Source: Niebla homalea
Taxonomy: Eukaryota; Ascomycota; Lecanoromycetes; Lecanorales; Ramalinaceae
DNA: 64,000 nucleotides
Direction of reading: 5' to 3'
Assembly (NCBI GenBank): GCA_019925105.1
Contig: JAHGAU010000023.1
Coordinates: forward strand, 62,001 to 126,000
The position numbers and the translations under genes were made by a program. Shown one piece after another: positions 55,872 to 64,000 of the stretch. Below the pieces are notes generated by a model that saw nothing but the letters and a program-made list of their open reading frames with translations, searched no databases and was not told the origin of the DNA. Every line of letters begins with the position of its first letter. The stretch's first letter is position 1.

Positions 55872-56921
55872 TGCTCATACGGATCGCGTTGTCTTCAATT
55901 TTGATCTGCAAGAGACGTAATTTTACTGAGCTCCGAGCTACAAATCAAGATCCCACCTTCTTTGCTAGCTTCAGTCCAAGAAATGTCAACCTCTCGAGAT
56001 ACTAAATTTATCAGCGTAGTCTACCACAGTAATCCCATGCATGTTCAGATGCTTGTCTATTTTTCAAAGAAATTAAAAAGAAAGAAAGTCAAGAGAGCTG
56101 GCACAAGCGACCAGGATGTCACCGTAGATAACGCGACCCCTGTGCACGAACACCTTCGGATTCGCGGATCCGTGGGGTACTTCCTGTTCAGCTGGGTAAG
56201 GGAACGGGAAAATATAGGAATTCAGAAACCTTAAAAAGGCTCTAAATAGCTTAGAAAGACTTACTCCAATCTTAGTTAATTTGATATATTTGATAAATAA
56301 CGGAATTATAGAATTGCATGAGATTGCCTCTTGCTTCAAGGCTTTGGTCGCCAGTCGCTTGGACCTTTTCGTAGGGCTCGGAGTCCTCGGTTGGGCTCAG
56401 CCTTTCCCTCCAGAGCGTTGTTGATTGCTTCGCAAGCAAAGTCAAACATCGACTCGAAACGCGACACTGAGAATTCTGGTTTCAGCGCTCGTGCTAACTC
56501 TTTGGCGCTTGTGCCTCTACACCAGATTAATGAGTCTCTCAGACAGGTTTCTTGATGGCGTCGCCAGAATTTTGGACGCTGGCTACCGCGACCTTCACGG
56601 TGTTCGTTGGCGAAAGTGCTTTTGCTATTAATAAATAGGCAGGGAGATGCTCGAGTAAGCCGAAGACTTGGCGAAGCATAGCTTATCTGGCATACAAAGG
56701 AAGGGCGCATACTGGTATTGCTTAGAAAAGCAGACACGCAGGTGATCACCTAAATGTGCGTCGTCCATAATAGGTATATAAGTCTATTAGATATCGGCTG
56801 TCAGGAGTCCATTAGTCTTTTTATTCGCCACCCGGCGTTAAACGAAAGCCTGTATTATCGACTTATAGTCGAGATCTCGCTCCTCGATAGTTATGATATA
56901 GAAGCCGTCATAATTCTAAGT
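55872..56921. other. AT-richer stretch, no clear gene
   Basis: 56225-56320 and 56750-56940 are clearly AT-richer than their surroundings (TTAATTTGATATATTTGATA; many TATA steps). That is what a RIP-treated repeat could look like, but no transposon motif is readable. A 137-codon minus frame (56336-56749) has no motif. Confidence 0.3.
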
Positions 56922-57537
56922 CTAGCTGCTATAACGAAGACCTTGAAGGTTCTTGAAACTGGTTCCTTCGACCCTGGTAATCGAGATGATCATTTGTGCG
57001 ATCGTACGATCATGCTCCGAGCGTAGCGGCAAAGGTATCGATGGTAGGTCGGGCACTGGTGTAGACTTTGGTGTCTGAAGCTGAGAGTCGGTGGTATGAG
57101 TAGGGCGTTCCTGCTGTTTAAACGGTACAGGGGGAGTAACCGACTTCACGGTGCGTCGATTGCTTTTTACAAATTGGATAAGACCAGTCACGCAGCTATC
57201 GTTCCAGGCGCTAGTTGGTACCCTAGAGAAGATAGTGGGATACTTGGTGCGCAGTTCTAGGGCGAACTGGGAGATCTCTTGACTGAGCTGCCGTAGGTCT
57301 CGAATATGGCTGTACGGCTCAAAGAAGGCTGCGCATTCCGCGATGAGTGTGGCTAATTCTGTATCACTGGCTTGAAGGCCTTCTTTGAGTATACTGCTAC
57401 GATCTCTCCATCTGTCATCCCTTTGGGATCTATTGTATTATCCTCGTTCTACCACTCGTTGCTTCTGACATTAAGTGATGACCACCTTTACAACAGTCTC
57501 TGAAAGGGTCTGATGGTGGTTTCTGGTGGTTCGCCAT
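56922..57537 (-). CDS. hypothetical gene (two frames, uncertain joins)
   Basis: From ATG 57537 the frame reads MANHQKPPSDPFRDCCKGGH. Further on, one long frame gives WRDRSSILKEGLQASDTELA, ECAAFFEPYSHIRDLRQLSQ and TKYPTIFSRVPTSAWNDSC. It continues to FKQQERPTHTTDSQLQTPKS and TAA or TGA at 56922. A second frame over the same bases is also open (NEDNTIDPKGMTDGEIVAVY), so the join between 57470 and 57420 is open to question. Not recognised. Confidence 0.4.
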
Positions 57538-57648
57538 CTTTCGAACCCACCCTCAGTATCACACACTCACGCGCGGTGACCTAAGTGCTGGGCCCCTCCC
57601 TTAACCTGCAGCACTGTCTAATCTGTCCATTCGTGCATTGGCAGATGC

Positions 57649-58831
57649 CTATGATGACAATCTTTCTCGAGATTCAGGGCAATTGCGCTGGATGCGTAAG
57701 TCGTAATGATAAAACTCGTAAGGAGGCTCGTCACAGTTGTGCTCGCGATATGGAAGCCCAAAGCAATTGATCAACGGCGCAACGGTCTGGAAAGTATGTA
57801 TAATATATCCAAAATTGATTGGGATACGAAGACCTTCGGATTCGATGAGTTCTCGTTCCATTAAAACTTGATACAGGGGAAGTAGAGAGCATAGATAGGT
57901 AGATTACGGTCCATTGGTTGCAGAATAAGTGCTATTGGTTTTTATAGCCTTCATCGTTGGAGAAGATTTAAGCCTCCTCCCTACATTTCGTGACCTCCGA
58001 TGAGACTGTATCTGTAACGAAGGCAGCTTCTTGTATCGAAGCGTCGGCTGGGGTTCCTGCATTTGCGCTGAGGAAATACGACTCATTTCTTGCGTTCTCA
58101 CTGAAAGAACCCCACTCATGGCGTGAGTCCGCAAGTTTTTCAAGATTGCAATCATATCTTGATGGTATATTTATAAGGGATGAGGTTTTGCAACTTCCAA
58201 TTGCATCCCTTCACCTTGCACCAAATCTTCTAAGCTTGACCCCTTATAGACCGTTTCAAGAAAGTGCCAACCGCTCTAAAGTTTGGTACTGGTTCATAGA
58301 GCTGTAGGTGTAACTACCAGGTGTAACGTTCTGTAGGGATTTTGCAAGGTCTCTCGATCAGTAAGAGATCTCCCCGTGCGTCTGACCAGCTCATAGTAGA
58401 GGAAGGCTTTTACGTCATGTGGTATAAGCATCTGCCGGACGGTTTGGTTGAATTGCTCATACTCGCGTAAATATAGTGTCTCTCCAGGAACATAGCAATA
58501 TATTCGTGAATCGCGTCTCGTGCCTGGATCTGCGAGAAAGTACCCAGGAAGCGCTGCATTGGTGCTTCTCGAGTGTCGTCCGATGAAGGCGAATTTTGTC
58601 CGAATCTAACCTACTGTGACGCTAGCAGTCGACTCAGACTTACTTCTCAGTGGCCACTTGCTGCTGCTGCTCTTGTTGCAACGGCTGCATTATTGGTGGT
58701 GGCGGAGCTGTTGGGCGGAGCAGGGGTGCAGAGCGGCTTTCGTCGTCGATGTCGTTGTCCTCATCGTCACCAAAGACTATAGGGAGCCTGAGCGCAGGCG
58801 GCGGGGGCAGTAGCGGCACCAACCTACACAA
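57649..58831 (-). pseudogene. degenerate gene with acidic N terminus, unknown family
   Basis: 58831-58640 encodes a Pro-rich and acidic start (RLPIVFGDDEDNDIDDESRS, then PPPPIMQPLQQEQQQQVATE) ending at a GTAAGT donor. After a possible AG at about 58610 it reads RFGQNSPSSDDTREAPMQRF, LGTFSQIQARDAIHEYIAMF and LERHYIYASM. Further on are LMERELIESEGLRIPINFGY and REHNCDEPPYEFYHYDLRIQ (57870-57649). Frames do not all connect. The acidic block resembles the one in the families at 47.6 and 53.8 kb. Confidence 0.35.
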
Positions 58832-59813
58832 GGTCTGACACGGCGCGCGCTGCTCATAATGTATGACTAACTAACCACTAACATTCAACCACTAGAGACA
58901 ATTCGGCTGTTTTTACGATGCGACTTACAGGCGTATTAGCCCCTGCGGACCGGTCTTAGGACACCAATGGGCAAATAATGGAAAGCCGTGCGCACTCCTG
59001 CATTCGGTAAGACCCAAGATGATGAATTGATTGCAATCTTCCCCATCCAGGCGGAAAAGGGAAGGTGTGGCGTTGGGCGCTGGACAGGTCCTTCGCTGTG
59101 GGCGTCAGTATCGCATCGAGGAGTACTTGTTGTGCCTGCTTTGCAATGCAGGCGAATTCAGAGTGCGCTGCGTCACTTGGCCTTGATTCAACAGTATATT
59201 TACCGAAAGTAACAATAATCTGAACACTCATGTTATTGGCGGTGTCCATAGTCACATCTCGGTCTTCATCCTCCCCGTCGGACCATCCGATCGGTGACTC
59301 GTCACTTTCACCATTCTCAACCTCTGAATAAGGCTATCGTGGGCTGGGGGTGGTTGCATATTATTCTCCGTGTGAATTGATCGCAGTAACCATTACCGCT
59401 GGATTGAAGCTTGCCCCGAGCGGCTTTAAAAGAATTGTAGCCACGACCAATAGTCGTACCTCGCATACTCTTATATTAGTCCTAAGCCTTCGTAGAGAGA
59501 CGGATGAACAATGTAGGAAGTTCTAGTGCATTCCTGGTGATGCGGTAAAATTCTATCAGCTAATAGTCGTATAGTGCACCAGGAGGATGAGTTTCATGTA
59601 TGGCTGCGAAGAATCCTCAATATATGGGCGGACTGCGAGTTCATTGAAGACGAGGTCACTGCTGGTGGGAGTCCTCTGGAATGACAATTTTTCGTGTTGG
59701 GGGGACCTGGGCACGACCTCCAGAAAAGCAGGTAACACAGGTGAAGCAAATACTTCATTTTTTGGTTCCTGCCCTTTCTTGTTCACACCGCAGAAAATAG
59801 GAGCACCCCCGAC

Positions 59814-60000
59814 TTAAGACTTTGACTTCAAAACCGCTTCGAAGCTTCCGCTTTGTTCCTCAACTGCCTTCTGCTTCAATACGGGGACCATCTCTGCTTC
59901 GATTTGCTTCCTGATATCTACTATTATCAATTGAACTTTTTGGTCCAGTTCTGCTTGACATTCTGCGCTCTTAATCTCGTCCCGACTTATAGGATCATTT
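59814..60000 (-). pseudogene. coiled-coil exon fragment
   Basis: A 62-codon block without its own start: ENDPISRDEIKSAECQAELD, QKVQLIIVDIRKQIEAEMVP, VLKQKAVEEQSGSFEAVLKS and TAA at 59814-59816. The heptad-like spacing is clear. It is preceded by a possible AG acceptor (CGCTGAG). No partner exon was found. Confidence 0.4.
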
Positions 60001-60539
60001 TCAACTCAGCGAGTGACTGATTTGATGCTCTCCATTCAGTTTGAACCTTAATCCACCCACCCTCGTACTTCCATGATCTTTCTTGATAGTGGAGCATCTA
60101 CTTGCTTATATATGAGCTTTACATTGTGATCAATGGATGACCTCTTGTTGATATGTTAGCAATGTTTCCATTGATTGAAAGCTATGTGTGTGGAGCGCAG
60201 GAAGACAAAATCTATCCGCAACTAGCTATCAAGGCGTACTAGGACGTACGGCCAACAGCTACGAGCACGTGATATGTATGGGCCTTGTCCATGGGGCGTC
60301 TTCAACACCTCCAACACCTCTGAGTGCTTCTGGGACCTTTCAATCCCGGAGAGCCACCCAATAGCTCTATGAATAGAGTGACAGCGCTGGTTTGTGTTAT
60401 GAGGATGGTACCGTAGAACGTATTGATTCCAGCTCGTGGGAAGACTCCTGGAATGGTGGTCTATCAGGAGCTGCGTGGCTCCACCGCTGACCATTGCCGT
60501 GGCAGCAAATTATATCCCGCAATGGCGACACCTTATCCT

Positions 60540-61321
60540 CTATAGCAAGCTCTTATTGTGACACGCTTTAATAAGCGCCTCATCTAGAGCTACATCGATC
60601 GGGAGTGGCCACCACATAATGGCACAGACTCCCTTTTGAGTCTCTCCAAAACGCCTGTGTAAAACAGTCCAGTAAGAAAGGCGTATTGTACATAATGAGA
60701 ACTTCGGGTCATGAGCGATGGCCATAATGGAACACTGTACGTCATGTGCTTTCGTTGGTGGTTGACCAGGATTCTGCGCCTGAAGAACCGTTTGCTTTGA
60801 TTTTTTTTTCTAGAAGTATCAACATACTTCTCCAACTTTGCGGTTTCTTTTGCATCAGACTCCGTGAATGGCTCTGGTACATTCTGCTTGTCCTCGTCGT
60901 CATCAGCAACTATTTCTCTGGGGACACCGATTAATTCCTTTCGCGTCTTTGCCCAAAATGACCAGATGCTGGTAATTTGCCTCACAACGCCAGAGTGAGC
61001 GACACGTGTGATCATGCGGTATCGTAGGACCGAGATGGACCAGCGATGCCGGCAGGACCGGACCAACGTGGAGACGACTAACCTGCCTGAACTGGAGGAG
61101 TCGGGCGAGCGGACAGGCGAGGTATAGGTGAAACAGACAATCAGCTGGGCGGAAGGCGACGGCGACAGACGAACCGGCCGAGATTGCTGGAGTGGCTGGG
61201 CAACAGAGCGGGACGACTGAGACTCGGGAGCAGGCCGGCCCTGACACCTGCCACCATCTCCTACATAAGTAGATCGAGCGTGCGCTTCTGCAGGAATGAA
61301 GAAGGCCGCATTATCTGGCAT
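60540..61321 (-). pseudogene. HNH-family N-terminal relic, copy 3
   Basis: Within a 243-codon frame, REIVADDDEDKQNVPEPFTE then SDAKETAKLEKYVDTSRKKN (about 60925-60805) aligns with the N-terminal part of the HNH protein at 37.3 kb, through the acidic motif and into the coiled coil. After that the family sequence is lost by a frameshift near the FGAEFW position. The continuation MAIAHDPKFSLCTIRLSYWT and MWWPLPIDVALDEALIKACH (60725-60540) lies in another frame. The upstream Ser/Arg-rich part looks unrelated. Confidence 0.5.
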
Positions 61322-61858
61322 ATTGCTTATGTTGCTGTCTGCCTACTATCGCTCCCACTGCCTGACCCTGCTGCTTTATTCGCCTTCTTCAGTTTGTCTA
61401 GCTGCTCCCTCATCTGCGGGGAATATGCCCCTTCTCCAACAAAATGGTTGCTTTTGCTACACTGTTGTTATGGCCCCCTTTTTTCAAATTACCGCAAGCT
61501 CCAGCGAACCATCCTTCGAGGAGATTACAGTCCTGAACACTAGCAATGTCAGTTCTATGCATACAAAGGCAGCAACTTCTGTTGGATATTCAAAGACGAG
61601 CATTGTTCCTCCATGAATCCAAGCCCACAGCAACTCTCTTTTTTTTTTCCCACCAACGTGGGAAATTAGTCCATTTCGTATGAATGGTCAATACCCCACT
61701 CACCGCCATCAGGACGTGATGGCATTTTGAATAATCCGTGCAATGCCTGCATGGCTAGCGCCGAGTTGAAAAGTGATATTTTGAAAATAATTGGTGAACC
61801 TCCTCAACTCAGTTCTGAACAGCAATCTTCTGGACAACAATCCTCTTAACAATAATCC

Positions 61859-62250
61859 ATGGACCAATCCAGTCCTGCTGCTGGGAAGACGGCTGCGGAC
61901 ATGACGCCTTCGGACAAGACGCCTGCCGACAATTGACGAACTAGTGCAATCGCCAGGTCCGGAGAAGCCAACAAACGTGAGGACAAGAAAACGGTTGATC
62001 GTCAGAGAGTTGCAGATCTGCTGTCTTATATGGAGCATTCAACGAAGTATCGGCTTTTTTACCAGGGACACTCCACCAGCAGGTACGCATCCTACAGTCA
62101 GTGAAATTACGCCTTTCCTAATCTTTTTCAGGTTGCAAATTGCAAGCGGGTTCATGATACCCTCCCTTAAAATCTCCATTATTGAGGGGCCAGCACTTAA
62201 GCGTTCAAGACACTGGCAAGATTGGCTGAAAAACTCCTGAGTTGATCAGC
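61859..62250 (+). pseudogene. hypothetical gene with an in-frame stop
   Basis: ATG 61859 starts MDQSSPAAGKTAADMTPSDK, TPADN, then TGA (61934-61936), then RTSAIARSGEANKREDKKTV, DRQRVADLLSYMEHSTKYRL and FYQGHS. The single TGA (from CGA by one C-to-T change) is the only break. Family unknown. Confidence 0.4.
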
Positions 62251-62290
62251 AAGGCCTCTAGAAGATGGGAATCTTTGGGAAATCTTTCTG

Positions 62291-62750
62291 GCTCCCTGAC
62301 GGCAACGTAGATGCCCTCATTGATCTTTGCTATTGTCCAATGGTCTGGATGGGAGAATAGAGGCTTTGGCTGTTGTAGGCACGCCTGACGCCCGAATGAG
62401 ATATTGCGGGCAGCTTGTCAGTGTCGGCGACCTGCTGTTGGTGGTGGCTCTCCTTTGAACACAAGAGTGAATGAAGAAGACGGGTTCACGCAATTGTAGC
62501 CGGATTGCCTGCGATGCACGTCAGCAAGTGGGGCGAAGATTGAGCGCCGGATGGTCCGACTTGCTCAGCAAACAATCAACGCGGTGATCGGGCAGGCACA
62601 GCATATCATAGCCTTGAGTGCGACCGTCCACTTGCTCAACAATTGTGGTGGATGCAGACAACTCACGGCTTGCCAGATTTGATACCAATACGGGGCACAA
62701 ACTCGCATTAGTAGAAGTAACTCTGCTCCAGCCAACGTCTCTTTCAGGCT
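62291..62750. other. no clear gene
   Basis: Only short frames without motif. Confidence 0.3.
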
Positions 62751-63999
62751 TCATTATTCTCCTGCCAAAGTACATTGACCAAGATGGTCTTCGCCGGCTT
62801 CTTCTGACCTCGCTCCCACATCATCTCGTCGTCGCGCGCTGAGCAAATGAGGGGTATTGCGTTTTTGGCGCGATGGGAAGGCTACAGGGCATTCATCATG
62901 TAGTTTACGACGTAGGTGCCGATGCGTTTCCGTAAGAGTGTCTCTTTCACAAACACTTCCAGCTGCACCGTTCCGCGGAACACCGCGCCCTTTAATTGGG
63001 GAACGCTCTCCACTTTGGGTTCGACACATATACTCGTCCGCCCCCGTCTGTCCAGGCAGTCGGTTCGTCGATCGCTCTTTCATCATATACAGGCTCATTC
63101 TGCGTTTCTTGTCTTGTGCGTCTCTTCTGGCCGATTATATGTTACTTTTCGGTTCGCCTTTTCCTTGAGCAACTTTGCATTGCTAGACATTTGGGCTTTA
63201 GTGAGTATTGCTACCTTCTTATCGGTCTCCAACTGTATTGCATGTTCGTTCATGACAGGGTTTTCTCACTGAGAACCGAATTGATATTCCATAGGAAGAT
63301 CGTCTTCCAGGAAAAGGTCTTTTATCTCTCCCCAATGCCATCGGGAGAATCTCTCACCCAACATCCCCGAATAGAGTCTCGACGTATAGGCGTCACTTGC
63401 GCGTTCCCTGCTCTCTTCACGGTCTTTCTCTTCACCATCATCACCTGCTTGTACCTGGAGATCTTTAATAGCTCGGGATCGTTGGCTGTTGGAACTGTAC
63501 CAGTGGATGCCGTGTACTGCTCAAATTCGAGTTTAGGCTTGGGTAAGAAGGTCACTGTCACATCCAACGACGAGCTGGTCTGTCATGACATCTTTCAACA
63601 CCTGATCCTCGGATCCAAGGCTACAAATCATGATCCAGGTCTGGTTGAGCTCGCCCATTTGCTCCACTTTCCGGTCTTGTTCCGTGATCTTAGCATCATA
63701 GGCATCTTACGCCACGGCGTACTCCTTCCGGAAAGGCAGCAAGTTTCGAGCAGTTGCCAGGATACCAAGATTCTTCTTGAGAGCAATGAGCTTAGTGTCA
63801 AAATGGCCAGACCTCAGACTTCGAGCAAAGAACATTTCACTGGCGTAAAACGCGCTGCATAAGTTTCTCTTTCCCAAGACACCCAAGAGCAGCTATAGTG
63901 CAACTAGCACATATGTGCGTTCTCGAATCATCGCATCGGAACATTTCCAAGTCTTTCACAGCAGCTAACCAATTAGTGTCGAATGCCCCCTCCCGACCT
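62751..63999 (-). pseudogene. LLLGVLGKR family, copy 2, with coiled-coil continuation (runs off the window)
   Basis: Minus-strand blocks from the window edge: ..RLGNV (one base lost) DAMIRERTYVLVAL, stop, LLLGVLGKR, then TKLIALKKNLGILATARNLL, PFRKEYAVA, stop, DAYDAKITEQDRKVEQMGEL and KDLQVQAGDDGEEKDREESR. The first block matches the copy at 42.5 kb. One of the stops stands where copy 1 has Gln (CAG versus TAG). The plus strand here has a 288-codon open frame (62996-63862), which I take to be antisense to the relic. Confidence 0.45.
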
Positions 64000-64000
64000 G

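Noticed and set aside
62996..63862. 288-codon open frame on the plus strand, with several hydrophobic segments
   Set aside because: The minus strand of the same stretch shows coding-like charged and helical blocks and a match to the 42.5-kb family. The plus frame has no motif and looks like an antisense shadow.
36046..63999. Hypothesis of a Starship-type giant mobile element
   Set aside because: No DUF3435-type recombinase, no element ends and no target site found within the window. Kept only as a possibility beyond the edges.

Overview
The window looks like genomic DNA of a filamentous ascomycete (Pezizomycotina, perhaps Dothideomycetes). Genes on both strands carry short GT-AG introns of about 40-150 bp. 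The recognisable families are typically fungal: fungal-specific STAND/NLR proteins, an Emp24-type p24 cargo receptor ending in FFEVKRVV, a Mep/Amt ammonium transporter and Cys-containing secreted proteins. I see no rRNA, tRNA, CRISPR array or bacterial operon. The species cannot be fixed from the sequence.

Left part (1-23 kb): the 3' end of a CorA-like membrane protein, a complete 10-exon cytochrome P450 (507 aa), a NACHT-ankyrin NLR with one in-frame stop near its N terminus, a poorly resolved conserved gene near 10-11 kb, a transcription factor relic, a class II ketose-bisphosphate aldolase, two small secreted proteins, a decayed gene at 16 kb and a second NLR of NB-ARC/TPR type.

Middle part (23-36 kb): an Amt ammonium transporter with a one-base frameshift in a G tract; an 874-aa secreted protein built almost wholly from paired CX3C motifs, with three 64-aa tandem repeats behind dibasic sites and a Ser/Thr/Pro-rich, GPI-like tail; a satellite of about 170 bp in five units; EMP24; and a Myb/SANT-like gene. 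EMP24 and the SANT gene have clean exon structures and appear to be core genes.

Right part (36-64 kb): different in character. It is dominated by broken, short-exon, low-complexity or coiled-coil gene fragments. Several can be matched to each other inside the window: an HNH-nuclease protein family (36-37.5, 48.6 and 60.9 kb), an Ala/Lys-rich plus acidic family (47.6 and 53.8 kb), a family with the motif LLLGVLGKR (42.5 and 63.9 kb), and a duplicated Cys-cluster module (43.1 and 43.6 kb). It also holds a 125-bp MITE-like element and a perfect 62-bp tandem duplication. I read it as an accessory compartment where multicopy families duplicate and decay. Only one gene there (51.6-52.6 kb) has a clean intact model.

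The most interesting item is the CX3C-hairpin surface protein at 28.5-31.2 kb. Next are the NLR split by a nonsense codon and the dispersed HNH family. Exon joins were worked out by hand from reading frame, splice sites and family resemblance. They need transcript data.
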